From UBA7702 sp040776805 (GTDB lineage Bacteria > Bacillota > Dehalobacteriia > UBA7702): a stretch of DNA of 64,000 nucleotides. The notes under the pieces are model-generated. The model was not told the DNA's origin and ran no database searches. It worked only from the letters and a program-made list of their open reading frames with translations. The position numbers were made by a program, and so were the translations under genes. Positions 52,538 to 62,020 of the stretch are shown here, one piece after another. The stretch is from NCBI GenBank assembly GCA_040776805.1, contig JAXGZS010000002.1:278759-342758 (forward strand). The letters run 5' to 3'. The first letter of the stretch is position 1, and each line of letters starts with the position of its first letter.

Positions 52538-54013
52538 TTATTTTATGATGCCGAGGTCTCTTTCTTCTTTTTGCACAATTTCCCGGATGGTTCCCGCGGC
52601 GTAATCCGACAGCGGTACCGGCTGATGGGTTTCCAGGATTCTTATTGCTTCTTCGTCGCACTTCGTTTTCAGATCGACGCCACCTTCTAACAGCCAATTA
52701 TCCATCAAATTGCGGTCAATGAACTTCGACATGGACTGATACCCTCTGGTATGAGCCACAGTCAACGGTTCGGTAAGATGGTTGCCGCCGGGGCCGACGC
52801 GACGGATGGAGTCGCAATCCAAGGTGTAGTCATTGACTGGGATGCCCTGGAGAACGTAGCGGATCATGCCGGCAAACTCGGCGTCCATGACCATCTGGCC
52901 ATAGCCCAAGGTAATACCGGATTCCAACATCCCCAGCCCGTAAATGAGATTGGCACCTGCCAATGCCGCCAACATGGCCGTGAGAGTCTTTTCGTGACCT
53001 GCTTGAATATCCGAGAGTTTACTGTCTGCCTAGGTGCCCGCGACGAAACTGGGGATATTGTAATAATGAGCCATTCTCGCCACAGCAGCGCTGATCATCC
53101 CCAATTCGGGGCAGCCAACGGTGGCCACGGCACGGCGCAAGTCAAGAATGGTGGTGGAGCTTCCGTAAGTACAGGGGTTGCCGGGATTGACCAGTTGGAT
53201 CAAAACGATATAGCTGAGAATTTCGGCGTTATGTACCACCATGGTTCCGGCCAGCGTCACGGGGGTGGAACCGCCGGCCATCGCCATGGACAAAGGATTA
53301 CAGGGCAAACCGACCAAAGCGTATTCAATCAGTTGCTCCGTATTTCCTTCGGGTAACGTTAAGGGGCTCACAGGACAACCGCCGCCGGAGATGATGGGAC
53401 GGTCTTTGAGCTTATCTTTGCCACCTACAATGGCGGCAGCCATTTCGATGGCCAATTTGGCCTGGTGGGCATTGTCGGCACCCTGGCTTTGGTGCTTGGT
53501 GGTGTTGCTCAAGGTAGCTTCGGCGTTATGCAGCATGGCCACGCGTTCATCTTTGTCCCTGGCGTTCAAGGTCTGTTCGATGACGTCGACGTTTTCCAGA
53601 GCGTCGCACAATTTCGCCACGTCGCCGATATCCTGCTTGGTGGAAGGACGGCGCTCACCGGTATAGGGATCGACGACCATGATTCCTTCGCCAAAGGTAA
53701 GGAAGTTGACCCGGCCGCCTTCCAGAACCACGTCATGTTTGGGATCGCGGCCCGCCATCAGAACCCGGGGCGGAGCTTTGCGAACAGAATCCTCCACAAG
53801 CCAGGCCGGAATCCGGACATTCTTGGTTTTGTAGTCAACGCGGCAACCACCGGCTTCAAAAATCTCCAGGGCACGGTCGCTTTCACAGAAAAGACCGACG
53901 CTTTCCAGCAGCTCAAGACTATCGAGATGGATTTTAAAACAGTCGTCGTCACTAAGAACATTGAGACTAAAACCGCTATACGATGTCCTTCCTATCTCTA
54001 AGTTTCTTTTCAT
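52538..54013 (-). CDS. mttB: Trimethylamine:corrinoid methyltransferase MttB, with in-frame TAG (pyrrolysine)
   Basis: Read through one amber codon, this is a single 491-residue protein, the length of MttB (about 495). The codon TAG at 53032-53030 is residue 328, in ...NIPSFVAGT-TAG-ADSKLSDIQAG. The frame continues without interruption to TAA 52540-52538. The position and the following ADSK/DIQAGHEKTLTAM match the pyrrolysine site of MttB (334 in Methanosarcina). Both halves have clear MttB sequence (GGRVNFLTFGEGIMVVDP, SGGGCPVSPLTLPEG; DCDSIRRVGPGGNHLTEPLTVAHTR). It moves a methyl group from trimethylamine to a corrinoid protein. Ordinary annotation would split it into two genes or call a pseudogene. 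pylTSBCD and a cognate MttC are not in the window. Confidence 0.9.
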
Positions 54014-54055
54014 GTTTACTTTTTCCTTTCTTTTTCCTTTTATATATTATATTTA

Positions 54056-55477
54056 TTATTTATTGGTCAATTGTTTTTCTGCTCTGGCCGTAATCAGGTC
54101 AAGTTCTTTGACGAGGGCTTCGTCATAGGACGGCGCTTGATGTTCGGCGATGATCGTTTCCATTTTTTCTTTGGCGGCCTGACGATAGTTGGCGTAACCG
54201 TCGGCAAAGAGATAGCAGTTTTCTGCTTTATCCGTAAAGATATTTTCTCTGAAATGTTTAAAGGTATGCTCATGATCAAGGTAATTGCCGCGGGGACCCC
54301 GTTCGGCAATGACATCCAAGGCCAAGGTTACGTCGTTTACTTCGAAATTGCGGAAATAGGCTTTGGCGTGACGGCAGACTTCCAGGTCCAGCATCACATC
54401 GATCAAAGAACTGCTCAAGCAGCTGTTCCTCGTTCCCACCCAGCAGGCCACGTCCACTCTGGTTAAAAGTTTGAGGGCGCAACGGAAAACGTTCCGTTCA
54501 AAACCGGCTTTGGTGGAAAAGTCCTTAAACTCCACACTGCAACCCATGGCGCTGGGCAGATCGTAGAAACGTGCCATGTCACAGTCAGTGGCGGCCAAAA
54601 GCACATATTCAGGGTTTTCGTAATCGATCCCCGCGTCAAAAAGATTGGGCGCACCGGCGTCGGAGGAATAGAAGATGCGGGCATCTGCCGCGGCGGCGCG
54701 GGCAATGAGCTGACAAGCCAAGTTTTCTGCGTTGACCAAAAGCGTATCGGCGGCAAACGTCGCCGGGGAGGTTGTGGACATCTGCGGTAAGGACATCGGC
54801 AAAATGGGCACGCCGGCACGGGCCGATTCCACAATGGCTTCGGCGATCCCGTGTTCGATGGCCAGAGGAGTGGTCGGCGCGGAAAGCAGGGACAATACCG
54901 GGTTTTTGCGGAAAGCGTCGCTGCCGCCGGCAACAGCCCGGGCCATTTCAATTTGGTAGCGGGCCAATTCCCCCGAAGCGGAGGAACACTGAATGTGCTT
55001 GCCCATATTGCGCAGGGCGATTTCCGTCGCTTTGAATTCCTGCAATTCCCCGCCATATTCGCCGGGGAGCATCAACGGCCAAAAACAATTCATTTCAGGC
55101 ATGGCGTCGGCCAAAAGGCAGAGCCTTCTCAGATCCTCTTCTGTGGCATAGCGGTCTTTCCCTAACTCTTCATCGTAAACGTATGGAACGTATCCCGCCG
55201 TGGTCGTAAAGGGATGGGTTATCGAGGGAACGGTCAGGCGGTCTTTTTCGTTGTAAGAGCCCAGGGGAAAGCTATGAACCGATTGCTTCAGCATTTCGGT
55301 TACCATTTCCGCGGGAAAACGAACATTTTCACCGATGACTTGCGCGCCTTCCTTTTGCAGCATAGCGCGAACCTCATCGCTGCCGATGATGACACCGACG
55401 GTGGCCAACAGTTTTAATGTAGTCTCGTGGATTTTTTTCTGCTCCTCAGGACTCAAGATAGTTAATTTTGAAAACAA
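54056..55477 (-). CDS. MttB-family methyltransferase without pyrrolysine
   Basis: A 473-residue member of the MttB superfamily. The sequence at the place of pyrrolysine is sense (GCSVEFKDFSTKAGFE), as in glycine-betaine-type methyltransferases (MtgB and relatives), so it probably demethylates a quaternary amine rather than trimethylamine. The substrate cannot be read from sequence. The start is TTG 55477, well spaced behind AAAGGAGG; the ATG at 55498 overlaps that ribosome site. It is first in the operon, 42 bases before mttB, and lies behind a sigma-54 promoter. Confidence 0.88.
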   Translation of the reverse strand: MFSKLTILSPEEQKKIHETTLKLLATVGVIIGSDEVRAMLQKEGAQVIGENVRFPAEMVTEMLKQSVHSFPLGSYNEKDRLTVPSITHPFTTTAGYVPYVYDEELGKDRYATEEDLRRLCLLADAMPEMNCFWPLMLPGEYGGELQEFKATEIALRNMGKHIQCSSASGELARYQIEMARAVAGGSDAFRKNPVLSLLSAPTTPLAIEHGIAEAIVESARAGVPILPMSLPQMSTTSPATFAADTLLVNAENLACQLIARAAAADARIFYSSDAGAPNLFDAGIDYENPEYVLLAATDCDMARFYDLPSAMGCSVEFKDFSTKAGFERNVFRCALKLLTRVDVACWVGTRNSCLSSSLIDVMLDLEVCRHAKAYFRNFEVNDVTLALDVIAERGPRGNYLDHEHTFKHFRENIFTDKAENCYLFADGYANYRQAAKEKMETIIAEHQAPSYDEALVKELDLITARAEKQLTNK

Positions 55478-55515
55478 GATGTAACGCCTCCTTTGCATTG
55501 ATGCTATACTTTAAT

Positions 55516-55530
55516 GCAAATTTTGTGCCA
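55516..55530 (-). promoter_or_regulatory. Sigma-54 (RpoN) promoter of the methyltransferase operon
   Basis: Minus strand TGGCAC (55525-55530), 5 bases, TTGCA (gc at 55516-55517): an exact -24/-12 consensus. It begins inside the T-run of the upstream terminator and is about 40 bases before the TTG start. The sigma-54 activator gene directly upstream is its obvious regulator. Confidence 0.88.
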
Positions 55531-55571
55531 AAAAATGGTCGGCCTCCCCTTCTTTCCAAGGGAGACCGACC
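55530..55571 (-). terminator. Terminator of the sigma-54 activator gene
   Basis: GGTCGG-CTCCC pairs with GGGAG-CCGACC (one mismatch), followed by A and six T on the minus strand. Confidence 0.85.
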
Positions 55572-55702
55572 ATAACAGCGTATAAAGATTTTTAAACCAT
55601 TCTTTTCGCGGAGAAATAGAACGCCGCGATGAGACAATTTGGCGAAATCATGCAACAAACATGATACATCTTATATACAATCGCGAGACATTGCAGTGAC
55701 AC

Positions 55703-57598
55703 TCATGAACCTTCTTTTCGCGTTAAGCGAAGTTTTCGGTAAAAGGTTGCCCGGGAAATGCCCAAGGCCCGAGCGGCGGCGCTGATATTGCCGCCGGCCT
55801 GCTCCAGGGCGGAGTAAAGCCGTTGCTGTTCCAGGGAAAGCGACACTTCTTTGCGTTTGGCCCTCACGTCCTGAATGGAGGCAGCCGCCGTGGCTGGGCT
55901 TGCGGGAAGGTCTTTTTTCACGTCCTTTCTTAAAACCGCCTTTAAAATATGGTGAGGCAGATACTGGACGGTAATTTCCTTGCCGCCGGAAAGATACATC
56001 ATACGGTCGGCCACGTTTTCCAGTTCCCGGACGTTTCCCGGCCAATCATAACGGGAAAGCACATCGATGACCTCAGGCTGGAGCAGCTCCAGAAAATCCT
56101 CAGCCTTGCAGCCGGTGGCTTTCGCCCAAAAGGAGCAGAAAAGAGGCAAAATATCTTCTTTTCTGTCCCGCAGCGGCGGCACGTGCAGACCGATGACATT
56201 GAGCCGGTAAAAAAGGTCTTCCCGGAAATTATTTTCTTGCGCTTCCGCTCGCAGGTTGCGGTTGGAAGCGCTGATGATGCGGACATCCACGGCGATCTCC
56301 CGTTCGCCGCCGACTCGGGTCACGGAGCGCTCCTGAATCACGCGTAAAAGCGCGATTTGCTGGTCAAGAGGCATATCACCGATTTCGTCAAGAAACAAAG
56401 TGCCGCCTTTGGCCAATTCAAATTTCCCCGGTTTACCGCCTTTTTTCGCGCCGGTAAAGGATCCTTCCGCATAACCGAATAACTCGCTGGCCACCAATTC
56501 TCTGGGGATGGCGCCGCAATTCACCGCCACAAAGGGGCCGTTTCGCCGGGAACTGCCATTATGGATCGATTGGGCGAAGAGCTCTTTCCCCGTGCCGCTT
56601 TCTCCCTCGATCATCACGTTGCAGTCGCTGGCCGCGGCTTGTTTGGCCAAAAAAATCGTCTCTTGCAGCGAGGGGCTGATGGTGACGATGTCTTTAAAGC
56701 GGAACCGGGCTTGGTTCCCGCTCATCCTGGTTACCATTTGATGCACCTGGGTCATGGGTTTCAAAACAAGAATGCCCTTTGTCATGGTATCGTGTTCCGC
56801 CTCAAGGGGCATTCCGGAAACAACAAAGGAGTGATCCTTGCCTTCGGAGACGAAACGCATTTCCGTATCGGTAAAAGCGCGTTTTTTCAAAAACATCCAA
56901 TTCAGCACATTGCTGCTTTTGCCGTTTAGCAGATTGCCAAAATAGTCGCAGATTTCCCGGGCCGCATCTTTCCAGAGATCGTTGGGGCCGTAATTCAAAA
57001 ATTCACAGTGGCCATGTTCGTCGATGACCAGGATCCCCTCGGAAATCCCCGCAAGGATGCTCTGCAAATAATCGTTAACCTGCAGCAGTTTCCGGTTGGC
57101 CTGCCAAAGTTCGGCGGTGCGCTCCTCCACTGTATTTTTCAGTTCCCTCTCCATATTTTTAAAATGGGTCACATCACGGCTGACGTCCTGATACTCGATG
57201 ATCGTCCCGTCTTCCTCATAAAAACCGCGGCCCACGCTTTCCATCCAATAGATCCGCTCGCCGATGCGAACGCGGTATTCGTAATGGTAATAAGGATTTT
57301 CAGCGTTGACATTTTTCATCAACTCATAAATTTTCTGCCGATCCTCCTCTAGCACCAATTCCATCGTATTGGTATGGATCAGTGATTCCTGGGTAACACC
57401 GTAAAAATTCGCCAGGGACTTGTTCACATAGAGCAAATAATAATCGGGGCCGGAACGCTCCACCAGCTCCTGCATATTTTCCATGATCGAATCGTACTGG
57501 TCTTTACGCAGCTCAAGGCCGCGAATGACCTGTTCCTGTTCTTTGATGCGCTCTTCGGCCTGTTTCAATTTTTCTTCTAATGCTCTCGACTCAGCCAC
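55703..57598 (-). CDS. PAS-domain sigma-54-dependent transcriptional activator
   Basis: A 631-residue enhancer-binding protein. An N-terminal coiled coil (1-30), PAS domain 1 (about 35-150), a second coiled coil, PAS domain 2 (about 190-300), AAA+ domain (about 320-545) and C-terminal Fis-type HTH (ISAAARALGISRATFYRKL). The AAA+ domain has Walker A GESGTGKE, Walker B GGTLFLDEIG and arginine-finger region NFREDLFYRL. The sigma-54-contacting loop is GSFTGA rather than the usual GAFTGA. The PAS domains would sense the inducer. It neighbours an exact -24/-12 promoter and a methyltransferase operon, its likely target. Confidence 0.92.
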   Translation of the reverse strand: MAESRALEEKLKQAEERIKEQEQVIRGLELRKDQYDSIMENMQELVERSGPDYYLLYVNKSLANFYGVTQESLIHTNTMELVLEEDRQKIYELMKNVNAENPYYHYEYRVRIGERIYWMESVGRGFYEEDGTIIEYQDVSRDVTHFKNMERELKNTVEERTAELWQANRKLLQVNDYLQSILAGISEGILVIDEHGHCEFLNYGPNDLWKDAAREICDYFGNLLNGKSSNVLNWMFLKKRAFTDTEMRFVSEGKDHSFVVSGMPLEAEHDTMTKGILVLKPMTQVHQMVTRMSGNQARFRFKDIVTISPSLQETIFLAKQAAASDCNVMIEGESGTGKELFAQSIHNGSSRRNGPFVAVNCGAIPRELVASELFGYAEGSFTGAKKGGKPGKFELAKGGTLFLDEIGDMPLDQQIALLRVIQERSVTRVGGEREIAVDVRIISASNRNLRAEAQENNFREDLFYRLNVIGLHVPPLRDRKEDILPLFCSFWAKATGCKAEDFLELLQPEVIDVLSRYDWPGNVRELENVADRMMYLSGGKEITVQYLPHHILKAVLRKDVKKDLPASPATAAASIQDVRAKRKEVSLSLEQQRLYSALEQAGGNISAAARALGISRATFYRKLRLTRKEGS

Positions 57599-57673
57599 AA
57601 AAACACCTCCGGTAGGGACTACTCTTTTCTGACCTCAATATAGCACGGGATTTCAAAAAAGGCAATGGAAAAG

Positions 57674-57701
57674 AAAAAACCCCTTAAATTTACAGGGGCT
57701 T
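57674..57701 (-). terminator. Terminator of the MFS gene
   Basis: CCCCT/AGGGG stem with an 8-base loop, followed by six T on the minus strand. Confidence 0.7.
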
Positions 57702-57724
57702 TGGACAAGACGGCCTCTTGCTCA

Positions 57725-58915
57725 TCACTGTAAAGACGTCTTCGCCCGCAATAACATGACCCAAGGCGCCAAAGCCAGGATAAGGCAGCCGAAAAAAATC
57801 CAAAACAAGCCGTCAATGTAGTTGCCCCAGGAAAGCGTCGCCACCACCGTGCCAATGGTACCGATGATCGAGGTCACAAAGGAAGTCAGCGCCGAAGCGG
57901 CGCCGGTGGTATCCTTGTGCTGATTCAGCAGGAGCACCATGCCAAGGGGCCGGGAAATCCCTTCGGCATAGGTGTAAGGCACGATGGCCAAAAAGAGCAA
58001 CAACGGGCTGATCTTGCCAAAAAGTCCCAGTCCCACCGTGGAAAGGGCGAAAAGGACAAAACAAATATGCAGCTGAGCCTTGCCGGAAATTTTCCGATCC
58101 AGGAGTAGATAAACAAAGGGCGCGGAAAAAGAAATGACGCAGATGCCGGCGTAAAAGAGACTGTAGTGCAGATAAGTCATGCCGAAATCGGTGATACAAA
58201 TATAGGAGCAGACGGCGACAAAGCCGAAAAAGGGTACGGCAAACAGAGAAATGATCGTCAACAGCACGGAAAAATACTTGTCTTTGGCAACGTAGAGAAG
58301 GCCTTTCAGCGCCGGCAGCAGGCCGCCGCAAACGCGGCGTTTGGGCGGTAGGGTTTCCGGCAGAGCACAGGCAAAAGCAAAACTGACGCTGCCCAAAATA
58401 CCCAAGGTCGCCATAACCCAGCGCCAGCCGGCGAACATCAGTACAAAAGAACCGAGAAACGGCGAAGCCACAGGGCCTAAAACGATCACCGATTGGATCA
58501 CCGCCATGGCTTTACGAAAAACGCCCTCCTCCAGATAATCCCTGACCATAGCCATGCCGATGGCGGAAATAAAGCCTGCGCCCAAGGCCGCGCCGCCCCG
58601 GCAGGTGATGAGAAACCACACATTCGGCGCCACGGCACAACCGTATCCGAACAGTGTAAAGACACCAACGCCGAGGAGCAGCAGTTTTTTTCGACCAAAA
58701 CGATCGCTCAAAGGACCGCCGAAGAGAACGCTGATCGCGGAAACGATAAAATAGATGGAAAGAGCCAAATTCAAGGTGGACGCGGAAGTCTGAAAATAGG
58801 CTTTGATCTCGGGTTGAGCAGGCAGGAAGATATCACAGGCCATCCAGTCTACGGCAATGATAAAAATAATGATCGACACAAACCGGCTTTGCTTCATTTT
58901 TCGTTCCGTTTCCAT
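57725..58915 (-). CDS. MFS transporter, Bcr/CflA drug-resistance family
   Basis: A 396-residue permease with twelve membrane segments. Motif A of drug:proton antiporters is present in GGPLSDRFGRKKLLLLG, with the TM1 region VDWMACDIFLPAQPEI of Bcr/CflA exporters. ATG 58915 (METERKMKQSRF) follows GAGGGG; ATG 58927 is an alternative. Monocistronic. The exported compound is unknown. Confidence 0.85.
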   Translation of the reverse strand: METERKMKQSRFVSIIIFIIAVDWMACDIFLPAQPEIKAYFQTSASTLNLALSIYFIVSAISVLFGGPLSDRFGRKKLLLLGVGVFTLFGYGCAVAPNVWFLITCRGGAALGAGFISAIGMAMVRDYLEEGVFRKAMAVIQSVIVLGPVASPFLGSFVLMFAGWRWVMATLGILGSVSFAFACALPETLPPKRRVCGGLLPALKGLLYVAKDKYFSVLLTIISLFAVPFFGFVAVCSYICITDFGMTYLHYSLFYAGICVISFSAPFVYLLLDRKISGKAQLHICFVLFALSTVGLGLFGKISPLLLFLAIVPYTYAEGISRPLGMVLLLNQHKDTTGAASALTSFVTSIIGTIGTVVATLSWGNYIDGLFWIFFGCLILALAPWVMLLRAKTSLQ

Positions 58916-59073
58916 GCTGCCCCTCATCTTTCCTAATTAAATATTTTAGCATAAAACATCAAAAAGCACCATCCCCGACGGGCATCATCTTCACCGAAAC
59001 CGCGAAAACCCTTCCGCAAAAAAATGGAAGGGTTCTATTTTATTAGGATGCGAGGGGTTGGGCGACCATTTAG

Positions 59074-59280
59074 AAGGAATCCTCGGCAATCAAACGTCAC
59101 TTGCACCTGCCGGAAAACGAAAAATCCCTCCGTGACATTCTTGGCCTCACAGAGAAAGAGCTGGTCGCCGGCGTCTTAAAGGAAACCGGTTGGAATATCT
59201 CCCAAGCCGCCAGAATTCTGGATATCCACAGGGAAGCCCTTTACCACCGGATCAAGAAATTCGATATTACAAGGCCGTAA
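59074..59280 (+). pseudogene. Fis-type HTH relic of a sigma-54 activator
   Basis: A 68-codon open stretch without a start codon encodes ...LTEKELVAGVLKETGWNISQAARILDIHREALYHRIKKF, the C-terminal helix-turn-helix of an NtrC/Fis-type regulator, then TAA. It is preceded in frame by TAG and no AAA+ domain remains. It is probably the tail of a deleted activator. The rest of 58930-59320 shows only a hairpin (AACCCTTCC/GGAAGGGTT, about 59007-59035). Confidence 0.7.
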
Positions 59281-59321
59281 GCAGCCAATGAAAATGTTTA
59301 CAAGACGATTAAAAATTCCCC

Positions 59322-59350
59322 TTACATTTCCCCGGCTTCTGTGTTATAAT
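59322..59350 (+). promoter_or_regulatory. carD promoter
   Basis: TTACAT (59322-59327), 17-base spacer, extended -10 TGTTATAAT (TATAAT 59345-59350). Confidence 0.6.
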
Positions 59351-59505
59351 AAATATGTAATGAGAGGTTATCGCAAGGATCCTTAAACTTAGCGCTATCG
59401 CTATGTTTTTTTTTAACATTACCAGCTACAACCGAAAAAACCAAGGTGTTACCAAACAGGGCGATCCGGAAACGCGGAAAACATTCCGGGAAAAGGGGCA
59501 AAAAA

Positions 59506-60009
59506 ATGTATCAAAAAGATTGCGTTGTCATTTACGGCCTACACGGTGTTTGCCGAATCGCGGATGTCACCATAAAAGATTTTAGTGGGCAAGAAGAAAC
59601 TTATTATATCCTGAAACCAATTTTTGACGACAGAAGCACTTTTTTTGTTCCCATAAAGAACGAATCCGCGCAAAAACTGCGCCCGCTTCTTTCCATAGAA
59701 GAGGTAAAGTCACTGATCGATGGTATCTCTTGCCAGGACGTCATCGGCATTGAAGATGAAAAACACCGCAAGGACACCTACAAAAGGATCATCGAAAGCG
59801 GCGACCGCGGCGAAATGATGCGGCTCATCAAAACACTTTATGCGAGAAAAGAAGAACAGCAAAAAGTCGGCAAAAAGCAGCACATCATCGATGAACACTT
59901 TATGAAGGAAGCGGAAAGCATCCTCTATGATGAGTTCGCCTACGTCCTGCAAATCAAAAAAGACGACATCGTACCTTATATTAAAAAAGAGATGAATGCG
60001 TCGGAATAA
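59506..60009 (+). CDS. CarD/CdnL-family RNA polymerase-binding regulator
   Basis: A 167-residue protein. The N-terminal Tudor-like RNA-polymerase-interacting domain reads MYQKDCVVIYGLHGVCRIADV...YYILKPIFDDRSTFFVP and is followed by a helical DNA-contacting domain (RKDTYKRIIESGDRGEMMRLIKTLY). It stabilises open complexes at promoters in studied bacteria. ATG 59506 follows AAAGGGGC; the longer in-frame start has no such site. Monocistronic with a strong terminator. Confidence 0.9.
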   Translation: MYQKDCVVIYGLHGVCRIADVTIKDFSGQEETYYILKPIFDDRSTFFVPIKNESAQKLRPLLSIEEVKSLIDGISCQDVIGIEDEKHRKDTYKRIIESGDRGEMMRLIKTLYARKEEQQKVGKKQHIIDEHFMKEAESILYDEFAYVLQIKKDDIVPYIKKEMNASE

Positions 60010-60032
60010 CGGAAAAGACCGACGACACACCA

Positions 60033-60069
60033 AACCGCCTTTGGGAGACCATCCCAAAGGCGGTTTTTT
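60033..60069 (+). terminator. Terminator of carD
   Basis: A 14-bp stem AACCGCCTTTGGGA/TCCCAAAGGCGGTT with a 5-base loop and TTTTTT. Confidence 0.93.
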
Positions 60070-60232
60070 GCCCCACGGCGCGAAAGAAACTCAAAGAAAG
60101 GACAATGGGATTTCCTCGAAATCCTCTTCCTTTTTCGCCAAAATTGTGCTATGATTTTTAATTAAAGACTGCCTTTTTCGTTGCATTTTACGAATCATTG
60201 GGAAGGGCGAAGAAAAGAGCGAGAGAATCATC

Positions 60233-62020
60233 ATGAAAGAACTACTCATGGGGAACGAGGCCATCGCTATGGGAGCCTTGGCCGCCGGAGTCAGCGTTTT
60301 TTGCGGCTACCCCGGCACACCGTCGAGCGAAGTGTTGGAAACCGCCGCGAAACGAAAACCGGAAGGCGTATACGTGGAATGGTCCGTCAATGAAAAAACA
60401 GCGCTGGAAGTCGCCGCCGGCGCCGCTTATACCGGCAGCCGCGTCCTCGTCACCATGAAACAGGTGGGACTGAATGTGGCCTCGGATCCCTTGATGTGCG
60501 TCAACTACATCGGCGTCAAAGGCGGCTTGGTGGTTCTCGTGGCCGACGATCCCGGCCCCATCTCCTCCCAGACGGAACAGGATACGAGGCATTTCGGAAA
60601 ATACGCGAAAATTCCCGTCTTTGATCCCGTCACCCCGGAAGACGCCTATGAGATGATTCAGGACGCCTTTTATCTTTCGGAAAAAATCGGCGGCCCGGTG
60701 ATCTTTCGCCCCACCACCCGGATTTGCCATAGCTGCGCCGTGATCAACACGACAGAAGTCAAGGCTCACGAAAACCAAGGAACCTTCGTCAAAGACAGCC
60801 GCTGGGTGATTTTCCCCCGCCTTGCCCATGAAGCAAAACGCCGCCTTTTCTTGAGAGAGCAAAAACTCGGCGATACCCTTTCCGCCTATCCCTATAACGA
60901 AATCAGCGGCAGCGGCTCCCTCGGCGTGGCCTTAGGGGGCGTCAGCGCCGCCTATGCCAAAGAAGCGCTATCCTCTTTGCATCTCGATTGTAAAACACTG
61001 ACCGTCGCCACGCCGTATCCCTTTCCCGAAAAACTCGCCCTCACTTTTTTGGAGGGATTGGATCAAGTTATCGTCTTTGAAGAACTCGATCCCGTCATTG
61101 AGGAAGCCCTGGTTTTCCTTTGCGGCAAACACCGCCTCAACGTGGAGATTTGCGGCAAACACAGCGGTCACACCATCATTGCCGGAGAAAACAGCGAACA
61201 GATCATTGCCGCCCAACTTGCCGATCTGTGCGGCCTTGAAAAACCCCTTTTGCCCGCGGAAAGCGGGAAGGCGCCATCCTTGGCGATAAGGCCCCCGATT
61301 CTCTGCGCCGGCTGCCCCCACCGGGCTGCTTTCTACGCCGTAAAACAGGCCATGAAGGACCAAAAAGCCGTGTTCAGCGGCGACATCGGCTGTTATACTT
61401 TGGGCAACGCCGCGCCCCTCCATATGACCGACACCTGTCTCTGCATGGGGGCGGGGATCTCCATTCCCCAAGGGTTATCAAGGGGCGGCGATCAAAGCGT
61501 CCATTTTGGTTTCGTCGGCGACTCCACCTTTTTCCACAGTGGGATCACCAATGTCATCAATGCCGTCTACAACCAAAGCGATGAAATCATCTGTATCCTC
61601 GATAACTCCACCACGGCGATGACGGGGCATCAGCCCCATCCCGGACTGGGCAAAACATTGATGGGAGATCTTGGCGAAAAAATATCCATCGAAAAACTCC
61701 TCGCTGCCTGCAATGTAAAGAGCGTGCGGGTGGTGGATCCCTTAAACCTCAAAGACGCCGTGAAAGCGGTGGAAGAAGCGGTGAAGGAAAGCGGCGTTCG
61801 CTGTATTGTTTTCCGCGCTCCCTGCGTCGCGTTGTTCAAACCCCAAACGAAAGCCGTAATCAGCGATTGCCGAAAATGTAAAAAGTGCATCAAAGAACTG
61901 GGCTGTCCCGCCCTTGCTTTGGCTAACAAGGCTGCCGTGGTCAACGAGGATCTTTGCAACGGTTGTATGCTCTGTGCCGACGTTTGCCCCCATGGCTGCA
62001 TTGAGGAGGTAACAAGATGA
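60233..62020 (+). CDS. iorA: Indolepyruvate:ferredoxin oxidoreductase, alpha subunit
   Basis: A 595-residue thiamine-diphosphate enzyme that oxidatively decarboxylates aryl pyruvates (from Trp, Phe, Tyr) to aryl-acetyl-CoA, reducing ferredoxin. Order: pyrimidine-binding domain (FCGYPGTPSSEVLE), transferase domain, TPP-binding domain (GDIGCYTLG, GDSTFFHSG), and a C-terminal ferredoxin domain with two 4Fe-4S motifs (CRKCKKCIKELGCP and CNGCMLCADVCP). Its stop overlaps the iorB start as ATGA, so the subunits are coupled. Confidence 0.95.
   Translation: MKELLMGNEAIAMGALAAGVSVFCGYPGTPSSEVLETAAKRKPEGVYVEWSVNEKTALEVAAGAAYTGSRVLVTMKQVGLNVASDPLMCVNYIGVKGGLVVLVADDPGPISSQTEQDTRHFGKYAKIPVFDPVTPEDAYEMIQDAFYLSEKIGGPVIFRPTTRICHSCAVINTTEVKAHENQGTFVKDSRWVIFPRLAHEAKRRLFLREQKLGDTLSAYPYNEISGSGSLGVALGGVSAAYAKEALSSLHLDCKTLTVATPYPFPEKLALTFLEGLDQVIVFEELDPVIEEALVFLCGKHRLNVEICGKHSGHTIIAGENSEQIIAAQLADLCGLEKPLLPAESGKAPSLAIRPPILCAGCPHRAAFYAVKQAMKDQKAVFSGDIGCYTLGNAAPLHMTDTCLCMGAGISIPQGLSRGGDQSVHFGFVGDSTFFHSGITNVINAVYNQSDEIICILDNSTTAMTGHQPHPGLGKTLMGDLGEKISIEKLLAACNVKSVRVVDPLNLKDAVKAVEEAVKESGVRCIVFRAPCVALFKPQTKAVISDCRKCKKCIKELGCPALALANKAAVVNEDLCNGCMLCADVCPHGCIEEVTR

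Noticed and set aside
53030..53032. TAG as a true stop dividing mttB into two genes or a pseudogene
   Set aside because: Both sides are in the same frame, total length equals MttB, the codon is at the known pyrrolysine position and no start or ribosome site follows it.
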